Source of the DNA: Telmatospirillum siberiense
GTDB taxonomy: Bacteria; Pseudomonadota; Alphaproteobacteria; Rhodospirillales; Magnetospirillaceae
Length of the DNA: 64,000 nt
Assembly (NCBI RefSeq): GCF_002845745.1
Contig: NZ_PIUM01000006.1
Coordinates: 124,001 to 188,000 of the forward strand
Reading direction: 5' to 3'
Shown here: in pieces, positions 55,222-63,805 of the stretch
Numbering within the stretch: the first letter of the stretch is position 1
Layout: each line of letters starts with the position of its first letter
Notes under the pieces: generated by a model
What the model was told of the DNA's origin: nothing
Database searches by the model: none
Seen by the model: the letters and a program-made list of their open reading frames with translations, nothing else
Translations under genes and position numbers: made by a program

Positions 55222-56079
55222 TTAACGCAACATCCCCCATTTTCGCACGGTATGCCGCTCGATGGTGCGGAAGATCAGCACTTCGACCAGCAGCCCGATC
55301 AGGATCACGGTGCTTAGGCCCGCGAAAACGCTGGCGGTTTCCAGGCGATTCTTGTTTTCGAAGATGTACCAGCCCAGTCCGCCCGATCGCGAACTGACGC
55401 CGAAAACCAGTTCGGCGGCGATCAGGGTCCGCCAGGCGAAAGCCCATCCCACCTTGAGCCCGGTCAGAATGGCCGGAAAGGCGGCGGGGATCAGGATGCC
55501 GGTGATGAAGGGCAGGCCTCTGAGACCGGCATTGCGTCCGGCCATGCGCAGGATGTCGCTGACGCCGGAGAAACCGGCATGGGCGTTGAGCGCGAGCGGC
55601 CACAGCACGGCATGGACCATCACGAAAAGGATCGAGGGCGTGCCCAATCCGAACCACAGCAGCGCCAGGGGAAGAAGGGCGATGGCCGGCAGCGGGTTGA
55701 ACATGGCGGTCAGGGTCGACAGCAGATCGTCGCCCAGGCGGGTGGTCATGGCCAGCCCCGCCATCAGGGCGGCGGCGGCCACAGCGATGGCGTAGCCCAT
55801 GCACAGGACCCGGAGCGAATTGCCCGTCTTGATCAGCAGGACGCCCGACCGGATGTCGGTCCAGAAGGCATCGATCGTCTCGGTGAAGCTTGGGAACATC
55901 AGGGGGTTGTCGGCCCACACGGCATAGCCCTGCCAGGCGGCCGCCAGGGCCAGCAGAATCAGGAGACGGCGCAGGGCGGCATGGGCGAACAGCCTTTGCA
56001 GGAGGGGGAGCGGACGCTCCACCACCGCCCACTCCTCGGACGGCGGGCCGAAGGTGGCCTCGTTGAATTCGCGGCTCAT
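55222..56079 (-). CDS. ABC transporter permease, NitT/TauT family
   Basis: 285 aa. About six membrane segments. EAA-type loop GRNAGLRGLPFITGILIPAAFP precedes the last helices. Matches TauC/SsuC permeases. Its ATG overlaps the ATPase stop by 1 nt (TGATG). Operon order ATPase, permease, dehydrogenase, suyA, suyB. Confidence 0.92.
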   Translation of the reverse strand: MSREFNEATFGPPSEEWAVVERPLPLLQRLFAHAALRRLLILLALAAAWQGYAVWADNPLMFPSFTETIDAFWTDIRSGVLLIKTGNSLRVLCMGYAIAVAAAALMAGLAMTTRLGDDLLSTLTAMFNPLPAIALLPLALLWFGLGTPSILFVMVHAVLWPLALNAHAGFSGVSDILRMAGRNAGLRGLPFITGILIPAAFPAILTGLKVGWAFAWRTLIAAELVFGVSSRSGGLGWYIFENKNRLETASVFAGLSTVILIGLLVEVLIFRTIERHTVRKWGMLR

Positions 56080-56912
56080 CAGATGCCCGCTCCTTCCTGG
56101 ACGATGTTCTCCCCGAACAGCATCTGCTGGATTTCCTCGCGCAAGGCGCGGAAATCCTCGGACGGAACCAGGCCGTCCGCCCCCCGCCGGGTTTCCAGCA
56201 AAGCCCGGACGCGGCCGGGATGGGGGGACAGCACGAGGATGCGGTTGCCCAGCAGAATGGCTTCCTCGATGGAGTGGGTGACGAAGACGATGGTGCACCG
56301 CACCTGATGCCAAAGGGACAGCAGTTCGTCCTGCATCTTGCGGCGGGTCAGGGCGTCGAGCGAGGCGAAGGGTTCGTCCATCAACAAGATGTCGGGCTCC
56401 ATCGCCATGGCGCGGGCGATGGCGACCCTCTGTTTCATGCCGCCGGACAGCTGATGCGGGTAGGTGTCGGCGAATTTTCCCAGATTGACCAGGCCGATAT
56501 AGTGATCGGCCCGCTCAAGGGCCTCCCGGCGTCCATATTTCCGGCTGGCAACCATCGGAAAGGCGACATTGGCCCGGACGGTCTTCCACGGCAGGAGCTG
56601 GTCGAATTCCTGGAACACCATCATGCGGTCGGGACCGGGGCGGTCGACCACGCGATCATGAAGGGAAATGCTGCCCTCAACCGGTTTGACGAAACCGGCG
56701 ATGGCCTTCAGCAGGGTCGATTTCCCACATCCCGAGGGGCCCAGCAGGATGAAGCGATCCGCCGCGAAGACATCGAACCCCACCCGATAGGTGGCCGTCA
56801 CCAGATGGCGGTGGGTTTTATATTGCAGGGTCGCGCCTTCGACGCGGAGGACCGGCCCGCCCCGGGCCGCGCGGGCGGCTTCGACGGGTGTTCCGGCCGG
56901 CTGGGCGAGCAT
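56079..56912 (-). CDS. ABC transporter ATPase, NitT/TauT family
   Basis: 277 aa. Walker A GPSGCGKST at residues 58-66, signature LSGGMKQRVAIARA, Walker B ILLMDEPFASLD and switch His in VFVTHSIEEA. ATG 56912 lies 2 nt after the binding-protein stop. Energises uptake with the permease. Confidence 0.95.
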   Translation of the reverse strand: MLAQPAGTPVEAARAARGGPVLRVEGATLQYKTHRHLVTATYRVGFDVFAADRFILLGPSGCGKSTLLKAIAGFVKPVEGSISLHDRVVDRPGPDRMMVFQEFDQLLPWKTVRANVAFPMVASRKYGRREALERADHYIGLVNLGKFADTYPHQLSGGMKQRVAIARAMAMEPDILLMDEPFASLDALTRRKMQDELLSLWHQVRCTIVFVTHSIEEAILLGNRILVLSPHPGRVRALLETRRGADGLVPSEDFRALREEIQQMLFGENIVQEGAGI

Positions 56913-56914
56913 CG

Positions 56915-57958
56915 TCAGCTTCCCGGCTCCCCGTGGATTTCCGGGAAGAAGAGATCCTTCCAGCTTTGGGCCGACGTCTTGATGGCGCCGGTTTTGCTCA
57001 TGAAGGAGACGTATTTCGTCACATTGAGGGGCGTGGTGGTGAATTTCGTCTCCGGGCTGGTAATGAGTTTCCGGACGAAAGCGGGGTCCAGCTTGAGGTC
57101 GTCCTCCGCCAGGTAGATGCCCACGGCGTCGTCGGGGTGTTCGTTGATCAGGGTCTCGGCCTGATGCAGGGCGGTGAGAAAGGCGCTGTACACCTTGGGA
57201 TTGGCTTCGCGGAAGGCTTGGGTGGTCCAGACGAGGTTGAAGGTGGCGGGGCCGCCCAACACGTCGTAGGAGTTCACCAGCAGTCGCGTTCCCGGCTGGG
57301 CGAGTTCCTGTTCCTGATAGGGCGAGCCGCCGAAGTGACCGGTGATCTCGGACTTTCCCGAAACCAGCGCCGCATAGGCGTCGGGATGGCGCAAGGTGAC
57401 CGTCCACTGGTCCAGCGCGTCATGCTTTCCCTCGCCGAAGGCCTGTTCCGCCGCCATCTGCAGGGTGACCGCCTGGATTGACACCTTGACCGCCGGCAGA
57501 CCGATCTTGTCCTTGTCGGAAAGATCCTTGAGCGAGGTCACCCGGGGATTGTTGGTGACCAGATAGATGGGCATGGCGTCGAGCGCGGCGACGCCCCGGA
57601 CGTTGAGATTGCCGCGCGTCTTGGCCCACAGGGTGACGAAAGGGGCGACGCCGCCGGAGACGAAATCCAGGCTGCCGGACAGAAGCGCTTCGTTGGCGGC
57701 GGCCCCGCCCGCGAGGTTGGTCCAGGAAACCTTGAGATTGTCGATACCTTGGCGGGCGGCTTCCTTTTCGAAAAGCCGTTCATGTTTCATCACATGGAAC
57801 GGCAGATAGCCGATGCCGAACTGCTGGGCGATCCGAACTTCGGACACCTCGGCCCGGGCGGAGGTCGTCGGCGCCATCAGAAACAAAAGACCGGTGACGG
57901 CCGCCGAGAGGAAGGTAAACGCCGTTACCGCCCGGCGGGGCTGTATCGCTCTGTTCAT
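56915..57958 (-). CDS. ABC substrate-binding protein, TauA/SsuA-like (SBP 1)
   Basis: 347 aa. Signal peptide (AVTAFTFLSAAVTGLLFLMA), then the NMT1/TauA-like pattern VRIAQQFGIGYLPFHVMKHE, NEALLSGSLDFVSGGVAP, GLPAVKVSIQAVTLQMAAEQ and LGGPATFNLVWTT. Such proteins bind sulfonates, nitrate or similar anions. First gene of the minus-strand operon. A homolog (SBP 2) is encoded divergently. Confidence 0.92.
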   Translation of the reverse strand: MNRAIQPRRAVTAFTFLSAAVTGLLFLMAPTTSARAEVSEVRIAQQFGIGYLPFHVMKHERLFEKEAARQGIDNLKVSWTNLAGGAAANEALLSGSLDFVSGGVAPFVTLWAKTRGNLNVRGVAALDAMPIYLVTNNPRVTSLKDLSDKDKIGLPAVKVSIQAVTLQMAAEQAFGEGKHDALDQWTVTLRHPDAYAALVSGKSEITGHFGGSPYQEQELAQPGTRLLVNSYDVLGGPATFNLVWTTQAFREANPKVYSAFLTALHQAETLINEHPDDAVGIYLAEDDLKLDPAFVRKLITSPETKFTTTPLNVTKYVSFMSKTGAIKTSAQSWKDLFFPEIHGEPGS

Positions 57959-57975
57959 TTTACATCTTCATAATG

Positions 57976-57992
57976 TCTATCTAATGGATAGA
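57976..57992. promoter_or_regulatory. Candidate operator, 6-5-6 inverted repeat
   Basis: TCTATC, TAATG, GATAGA, 18 bp before the SBP 1 ATG and in the SBP1/SBP2 divergent region (219 bp). No regulator gene is adjacent, so the binding protein is unknown. Confidence 0.45.
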
Positions 57993-58177
57993 TTAACAGT
58001 GCATATCTGGATAGGGAAGGAAAAATACGGTCCATAAACGTAAGTTTTCCAATGAGAATGCGATGACTGCGCTAGGTGTGGAATTTTGAATCTTATTACC
58101 TATACAATTTATGGATTATGTGGAAAATATACCCATGTTTTCTGTAATGGCCGAGAGGCTTGGGAGGGCGTGGGGAA

Positions 58178-59191
58178 ATGGCGGGCTTGAGAGGATTCCG
58201 GATCGTCGCGTGGGCCGTCGCGTTCTGGGCGGCGGCTCATGGATCCGGGGTCGCCGAGGTGAACGAGGTTCGGATCAGCTTCCAATACGGTTTATCCTAT
58301 CTGCCGATCCATATCGTGAAGAGCCGCCATTTGATCGAAAAGCATGCGGCGGCGGCGGGCCTCGGGCCGGTCACGGTTCGCTTCGCCCAATTCAACGGCG
58401 GCGCCGCGATTAACGATGCGCTGCTTGCCGGCGACATCGACTATGGCGTTGCCGGCATCGCTCCGGCTTTGACGCTGTGGGATAAAACCCGTGGCGGCCT
58501 CGACGTGCGGGCCGTTGCGGCCCTCGATTCCCTCGACATCGATCTCACCAGCAACAATACCGGGGTCGGTTCCATCAAGGATTTCACCGACCAGGACCGT
58601 ATCGCGGTTCCGGCCGTCAAGGTTTCCATTCAGTCGGTACTGCTGCAAATCGCCGCTGAAAAGGCTTTCGGCGAGGGCCATCATGATGAGCTCGACCGGC
58701 TGACCGTCAGTTTGAATCACCCGGACGCCACGGCGGCCATGCTCAGTCGCAAGGCCGGCATCTCCGCCCATTTCGTGCCGCCGCCTTACAGCGTGCTGCA
58801 GCTTTCCTCGCCCGGCATTCATAAGGTCACCTCCAGCCATCAGATCCTGGGCGGTCCGGCGACGCTCAACGTGATCTATGCCACCGCCCGCTTCCGCCAG
58901 CAGAATCCCCGGCTGAACGTGGCGGTGCTGGCCGCCTTGCGGGAGGCCGACGACATTATCGCCGGCGACAAGGCCGCCGCCGTCCGCATTTATGTGGAAG
59001 AGGAGAAGCCCGGCGTCCCGACCGAGGTCATCGAGCGGGTCATTACCAATCCGGCGGCCGGAGGCTATTCGGTGACGCCCTTCGCCACCGAGCAGATCGC
59101 CCATTTTCTTCATCGGACCGGCGCGCTCAGGAACGCTCCGTCCTCCTGGAGGGACTATTTCTTTCCCGAGGTGGGGGAGGGCGGAAGTTGA
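58178..59191 (+). CDS. ABC substrate-binding protein, paralog (SBP 2)
   Basis: 337 aa; signal peptide (GFRIVAWAVAFWAAAHGSG). It parallels SBP 1 throughout: NEVRISFQYGLSYLPIHIVK, GDIDYGVAGIAPALTLWDK, AVPAVKVSIQSVLLQIAAEK, LGGPATLNVIYATARF. No separate permease or ATPase is nearby, so it probably shares the 55.2-56.9 kb transporter. ATG 58178 follows GGGGA. The ThDP gene follows directly. Confidence 0.92.
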   Translation: MAGLRGFRIVAWAVAFWAAAHGSGVAEVNEVRISFQYGLSYLPIHIVKSRHLIEKHAAAAGLGPVTVRFAQFNGGAAINDALLAGDIDYGVAGIAPALTLWDKTRGGLDVRAVAALDSLDIDLTSNNTGVGSIKDFTDQDRIAVPAVKVSIQSVLLQIAAEKAFGEGHHDELDRLTVSLNHPDATAAMLSRKAGISAHFVPPPYSVLQLSSPGIHKVTSSHQILGGPATLNVIYATARFRQQNPRLNVAVLAALREADDIIAGDKAAAVRIYVEEEKPGVPTEVIERVITNPAAGGYSVTPFATEQIAHFLHRTGALRNAPSSWRDYFFPEVGEGGS

Positions 59192-59196
59192 CGGCC

Positions 59197-60879
59197 ATGC
59201 GCGCCGATATCCGCGAGCCGAGGACAGGCGGCGCCATTCTCGCCGACGCCTTGCTGGCGCAGGGCGTGGACATGGTCTTCTCCGTTCCCGGCGAAAGTTT
59301 CATCGCCTTCCTTGATGCCGCCTACGACCGCCGCGACCGGTTGGATGTGATCACCTGCCGGCATGAGGGGAGCGCGGCCTATATGGCGGAGGCCTATGGA
59401 AAGCTGACCGCGCGGCCGGGCGTCTGCTATGTCACGCGCGGACCCGGGGCGTGCAACGCGGCGCTGGGCGTGCATACCGCCTTTCAGGATTCGACCCCGA
59501 TGGTTCTTCTGATCGGCCAGGTCAAGCGGGCGCTTCGCGGACGGGAGGCCTATCAGGAGGTCGAGTTTCGCCAGATGTATGGGGCGCTGGCGAAGCAGGT
59601 CGAGGAGGTTTCCTCGGCGGCCCGAATTCCCGAAGCCGTGGCCCGCGCTTTCGCCGCGGCGGTGAATGGGCGGCCGGGACCGGTGGTGCTGGCGCTTCCC
59701 CAGGACGTTCTGGAGGAAAGCGCCCAGGCCGTCGATCCCTTGCCCGTGCCGCCCATCGAGGCTTATCCCGGTCCGGATCAGATCGAGCGCCTGCTGTCGC
59801 TGCTCCGCCATGCCAAGCGTCCGCTGGCCGTCGTCGGCGGTCCCGGATGGAGCGAAAAGGCGGCCGGCGCCTTTACCGCCTTCGCCGAGGCTTGGCGATT
59901 GCCGGTCGCCTCGTCCTTCCGTTGTCAGGACATCATCGATAACAATAGTCCGGTCTATGTGGGGGAGTTGGGGACGACGCTGGCGCCCTTCCTGGGCCGG
60001 GCGGTGCGCGATGCCGATTTGCTGCTGGTCGTCGGGGCCCGGTTCGGCGAGGTGGACAGCCGGGGCTACGAGTTGCTCGCCAGTCCGACACCGCATCAGA
60101 TCCTGGTTCATGTCTTTCCTGCAGCGGAGGAACTGGGGCGGGTTTTTCAGCCGCAACTGGGCATCGCCGCCACCGTCGGTCCATTCGTCGAGGCTTTGGC
60201 CGCGCTCGGGCCTCCGGTCCGCTCCCGTTGGGAGGAATGGAGCCGCTCGCTCAGGGACGAGCAGTTCGCCAACCGTATCCCGGAGCCCTGTGCCGGGGCC
60301 CTCGATCTTGGCGCCGTCATCGCCGAAATGGCGCGCCGTCTGCCCGAGGATGCGATCATCTGCCACGGCGCCGGAAATTATACGGGGTGGGTGCAGCGCT
60401 ATTATCCGTTCCGTCGGTTCCGAACGCAGATTTCCCCGGTCAACGGATCCATGGGTTACGGGGTTCCGGCGGCCCTGGCGGCGAAGCTTCTGCATCCGCA
60501 TCGTCCGGTGATCGCCTTCGCCGGGGATGGCTGTTTTCTGATGGCGTCTCACGAACTGGCCACCGCCGTCCGGTACGGATTGGATCCGCTCGTCGTGGTG
60601 ATCAACAACGGCATCTACGGGACCATTCGCGCCCATCAGGAGCGCTGTTATCCCGGGCGCAGCATCGGGACCGATTTGACCAATCCCGATTTTGCCGCGC
60701 TGGCCCGCGCTTATGGCGCCGAGGCCGAAACGGTGGAGCGCACCGAGGATTTCATTCCGGCCTTCGAACGGCTGCGGCGGATCGGTCGTCTGGCCTTGCT
60801 GGAACTGAAGGTCGATCCCGAGGCGATCTCGACGCGGGCGAGCATTTCAGCCCTGCGGGCGGCGGCGCGGAGCGGCTGA
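59197..60879 (+). CDS. ThDP-dependent enzyme, acetolactate synthase/benzoylformate decarboxylase-like
   Basis: 560 aa, three-domain ThDP enzyme. Catalytic Glu in CRHEGSAAYMAEAYGKL; ThDP/Mg motif FAGDGCFLMASHELAT (GDG) and NN in VVINNGIYGTIRAHQ. A specific substrate cannot be told; the family includes acetolactate synthases, oxalyl-CoA and sulfo-acetaldehyde acting enzymes. Context suggests work on the 2-oxo acid made by the dehydrogenase (sulfopyruvate or pyruvate). ATG 59197 is 9 nt past GGAAG; TTG 59188 overlaps the SBP 2 stop and is an alternative. Confidence 0.85.
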   Translation: MRADIREPRTGGAILADALLAQGVDMVFSVPGESFIAFLDAAYDRRDRLDVITCRHEGSAAYMAEAYGKLTARPGVCYVTRGPGACNAALGVHTAFQDSTPMVLLIGQVKRALRGREAYQEVEFRQMYGALAKQVEEVSSAARIPEAVARAFAAAVNGRPGPVVLALPQDVLEESAQAVDPLPVPPIEAYPGPDQIERLLSLLRHAKRPLAVVGGPGWSEKAAGAFTAFAEAWRLPVASSFRCQDIIDNNSPVYVGELGTTLAPFLGRAVRDADLLLVVGARFGEVDSRGYELLASPTPHQILVHVFPAAEELGRVFQPQLGIAATVGPFVEALAALGPPVRSRWEEWSRSLRDEQFANRIPEPCAGALDLGAVIAEMARRLPEDAIICHGAGNYTGWVQRYYPFRRFRTQISPVNGSMGYGVPAALAAKLLHPHRPVIAFAGDGCFLMASHELATAVRYGLDPLVVVINNGIYGTIRAHQERCYPGRSIGTDLTNPDFAALARAYGAEAETVERTEDFIPAFERLRRIGRLALLELKVDPEAISTRASISALRAAARSG

Positions 60880-60968
60880 GCGGAAGTTTTACGTGATCCC
60901 GGGTCTTCCGGGAAAACGGCGGTTTTTCGGCGGCCCCAATGGCCGTTCGTGATGGAGGGAGATTTGAA

Positions 60969-62225
60969 GTGGCTGGTTTGGTAAAGCGGGTCTTTCGCGT
61001 CGAGCCGTCTTTTGACGAGGTCATGGCCCGGCATCCCCGGTTTCCACGGTTGATCGGACTTAAGATCGACGTCAAACGGCGAGGCGTGCATTACACCAAG
61101 CGGGCGGAGGAGGCCGTCGATCCCGCCGTCCATCAATTGCGCAGTCCCTATATTTTCGGTTCCCGCGACGGCGTCATCGCCCCTTTGCCGGAATCGCTTC
61201 TGCTGCGCGACGGGACCAGCATCCTGGTCGATCCCACCCCGGTCGAACAGGATCCCTACGTGGTCGATTTCGTCGATGGCCGTTTCGTTCTGATGGACGG
61301 CGGACGGTTCATCGAGGAGGTCGATCTGTGGCCCAAGCCGGCCTATTACGACAAGACGACCAGTTCCGGTATTCCCATGAGCCATGTCGTCGGCGCGCGT
61401 CCCCAGCGTCTCAACGTTTTCCAGTCGAGCTACTGCTATTTCTGGGCGGACGACAAGGGGTGCCGTTTCTGCGACATCGTGCCCCATACCCGTCAGCAAC
61501 GCCGGGAACTGGGGGTGCCGGACAGGCGCCGGCCCGAGGACGTCAGGGAAACCATCGCGGAAGCCATCAAGGAGCCCGGACGTTTCACCAGCCTGTGCCT
61601 GACCGCCGGTTCGGTGGTCAAGGGCGAGGAGGTGTTCGATCTTGAGGTCGACTATTACGTCGATCTGCTGCAGGCCATCGGCGAAGTGTTCGCCACCCGC
61701 CGTTTTCCCAGCCAACTGTTGTCATCGGCTTTCAACGAGCGGCAGTTGAGCCGTCTTTATGAGAAAACCGGGCTATCGAGCTATACCAGCGACATCGAGG
61801 TCCTGAACGAGGAGCGGTTCAACTGGATCTGCCCCGGTAAGGCCAAGTGGGTCGGTTATCAGGGATGGAAGGACAGGCTGGTCCGCGCGGTCGATATCTT
61901 TGGCCGCGGCAACGTGGGCACGGGAATCGTCGGCGGCGTCGAACTGGCCGTGCCGAATGGCTTCAAAAGCGAGGACGAGGCGTTATCGGCGACGCTGGAT
62001 GAGGCCGAATATCTGGCGGAGCGCGGTGTGACCACCGTTTCCATCGTTTGGGTCCCTCGTCCGGGTTCCGATTTCCACGATCAGGTCGCTCCTTCGCTGG
62101 ACTATTACGTCCGCCTTTGCCAAGGGTTGCAGGATCTACGGGTAAAATATGGATTGTCGGTTGATTTCGACGACTATCGGCGTTGCGGCAACCACCCGGA
62201 CAGTGATCTGGCTCGCATCCAATAA
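60969..62225 (+). CDS. Radical-SAM-like protein with CX8CX2C motif (paralog 2)
   Basis: 418 aa from GTG 60969, which lies behind GGAGGGAG and gives an N-terminus (AGLVKRVFRVEPSFDEV) equal in length to paralog 1; ATG 60939 is the alternative. Cysteines C156, C165 and C168 (SYCYFWADDKGCRFC), one residue closer than in paralog 1. Shares LTAGSVVKG, EVLNEERFNWICPGK and the end YRRCGNHPDSDLARIQ. Follows the ThDP gene by 89 bp. Role unknown; see findings. Confidence 0.75.
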   Translation: MAGLVKRVFRVEPSFDEVMARHPRFPRLIGLKIDVKRRGVHYTKRAEEAVDPAVHQLRSPYIFGSRDGVIAPLPESLLLRDGTSILVDPTPVEQDPYVVDFVDGRFVLMDGGRFIEEVDLWPKPAYYDKTTSSGIPMSHVVGARPQRLNVFQSSYCYFWADDKGCRFCDIVPHTRQQRRELGVPDRRRPEDVRETIAEAIKEPGRFTSLCLTAGSVVKGEEVFDLEVDYYVDLLQAIGEVFATRRFPSQLLSSAFNERQLSRLYEKTGLSSYTSDIEVLNEERFNWICPGKAKWVGYQGWKDRLVRAVDIFGRGNVGTGIVGGVELAVPNGFKSEDEALSATLDEAEYLAERGVTTVSIVWVPRPGSDFHDQVAPSLDYYVRLCQGLQDLRVKYGLSVDFDDYRRCGNHPDSDLARIQ

Positions 62226-62916
62226 GAGAACCGCTAGTTGAAACACGGCTTCACCCCCGCTAAAACGCCAATCATGACTCGCGGGGGTGGCTTGCGGATA
62301 TAATATCCGCGCTCGGAAAGCCGAGTTTTGTCTTGGACTTTAAGCTCGTTGCCGGCGCCAAGTAGTTCGGCAACTCAAACTATACCCGGTGGAGTCATTC
62401 GCTTTTCAAACCTCCACTCTAGTGGACGGTATTTATAATATTGGACTCTTCCTTCGAATAGTCAAGATCAGATTGCTGATTTGTGACGGGCGGGGTCTTG
62501 CCGAAGGGAGGCCCGATCTTCGGCCCGGGCGGGAAGGCATGCGGCGGTCCATCCGGCCGGCAACAAGCCGCAGGCGATATCCGCTTGGCCCCCTCTCGAT
62601 ACCCCCTCATCTGTCAGGTAATCGCCTGCGACGGGGCTGACCTATAGAACTTAGGTCTCAGCGGATGTGTCCGTTCCGGGGCATGGCGAGTGATGAATTG
62701 CTGCAAAGCAAAAATGGCAATGAAATAATGCTTTCGTATGAAAGCCGATATATTTGATCGTCTACAGTAAATTTCTGCGGATTTAAAATAATAATCGAAA
62801 GTATCAGAACGCGGAATATGACGAATCGACTACCATGATTCCGATATCGAGGTGCTGGATCGCCCCCAATGAAGGGCGAAAGTCCTTGATTTGTCCAAAC
62901 AATCGAGGGTCGGGAA
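62226..62916. other. Long intergenic region with several hairpins
   Basis: 690 bp without a gene I would call. CACCCCCGC (62252-62260) pairs with GCGGGGGTG (62281-62289). GCGGATAT/ATATCCGC (62294-62310) and GTTGCCG/CGGCAAC (62350-62373 region) follow. A small RNA could be made here, but there is no family match by eye. The 3' third is AT-rich and holds the promoter of the porin-like gene. Confidence 0.4.
62312..62329 (+). terminator. Terminator-like hairpin
   Basis: CTCGG, loop AAAG, CCGAG, then TTTTGTCTT. Ends transcription from the ThDP/radical-SAM gene pair, about 90 bp past the stop. Confidence 0.6.
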
Positions 62917-63771
62917 ATGAAACAGGGAAGACGATTCAAATCCGCGTTTCTGTCTGCCGTTTTCGGCGCGGTCTCACTTTGTTGGGCGGGTGTCGCCGCG
63001 CTCGCCGGCTCGATCACCGAGTCCGGGGAGACGGTCGGGCTGGGGCTTGGAACCCCGCTCCCCGAGGGGGTGTATCTGGTCGACACGGCCAGCTATATCT
63101 CGCGGGACAACGGTGTCAGCGCCATAGTCAACATACCGGTGCTCGCCTATTCCTCGCCGGTCAAGATTCTCTCCGGAACGCTCTGGGGCTATATCGCCAT
63201 TCCCGAGGCGGCGGTCGGGCTCGATAAACCGGCGGGGTCGGCCTATTACGCCTCGATGTACAATCCGGCCGGCCTGGTTGGACTGGCCTGGAATCTCGGA
63301 AACGGCCTGGGTTTCAGCAATGTCGTCGGCGGCTATGCCCCCATGCAGGGCGACGTCGAATCGAAGGCCGGTCTGGGCTGCAACTGCTGGACCTTCAACG
63401 AGCGCGCCGCTCTCACCTATGCGGCCAACGGCTATAATCTCACGGTTCACGCCATTTACGGCACCAGCGGCGAGGACCTGAAATCCCACATCCAGAAGCA
63501 GCCCGACTATCTGAACGTCGATCTGACGGCGACCAGGACCTTCGGCAAATGGGAGGTCGGTCCCGTCGCCTATGGCTCCTCGGATCTGACGTCGCCCAAC
63601 GGCGCGAAGGAACAGAGCCAGTTCGCCATGGGGGGGCTGGTCGGCTACAACTTCGGTCCGGTTTCCACCCAGGCCTACATGACCCATGACGTCACCCAGT
63701 CGAACTACGGCGGGGAGGATACCCGTTTCTACCTGCGCTTCGTCGTTCCCCTGTGGAATCCGGCGAAGTGA
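62917..63771 (+). CDS. Outer-membrane porin-like protein, MetA-pathway-of-phenol-degradation-like
   Basis: 284 aa. Signal peptide (SAFLSAVFGAVSLCWAGVAALAG). The rest alternates as in a beta-barrel and ends in an aromatic-poor RFVVPLWNPAK. PLPEGVYLVDTASYIS and RAALTYAANGYNLTVHAIYG recall the SphX/transporter-like PF13557 family (MetA-pathway phenol degradation), used for hydrophobic ligands. A role in uptake fits the neighbouring catabolic genes but is not proven. Confidence 0.75.
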   Translation: MKQGRRFKSAFLSAVFGAVSLCWAGVAALAGSITESGETVGLGLGTPLPEGVYLVDTASYISRDNGVSAIVNIPVLAYSSPVKILSGTLWGYIAIPEAAVGLDKPAGSAYYASMYNPAGLVGLAWNLGNGLGFSNVVGGYAPMQGDVESKAGLGCNCWTFNERAALTYAANGYNLTVHAIYGTSGEDLKSHIQKQPDYLNVDLTATRTFGKWEVGPVAYGSSDLTSPNGAKEQSQFAMGGLVGYNFGPVSTQAYMTHDVTQSNYGGEDTRFYLRFVVPLWNPAK

Positions 63772-63778
63772 CACTCGC

Positions 63779-63803
63779 GGCGCCGGCGGGGAGCGCCGGC
63801 GCC
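63779..63803. terminator. Bidirectional terminator hairpin
   Basis: GGCGCCGGC (63779-63787), 7-nt loop, GCCGGCGCC (63795-63803), between the convergent porin-like and ABC-2 permease ends. TTTA follows on the right. Confidence 0.65.
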
Positions 63804-63805
63804 GT

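Noticed and set aside
59197-60879. ThDP enzyme as Xsc or ComDE
   Set aside because: ComDE has two small subunits. I saw nothing specific to Xsc; the layout is that of the acetolactate synthase/benzoylformate decarboxylase type.
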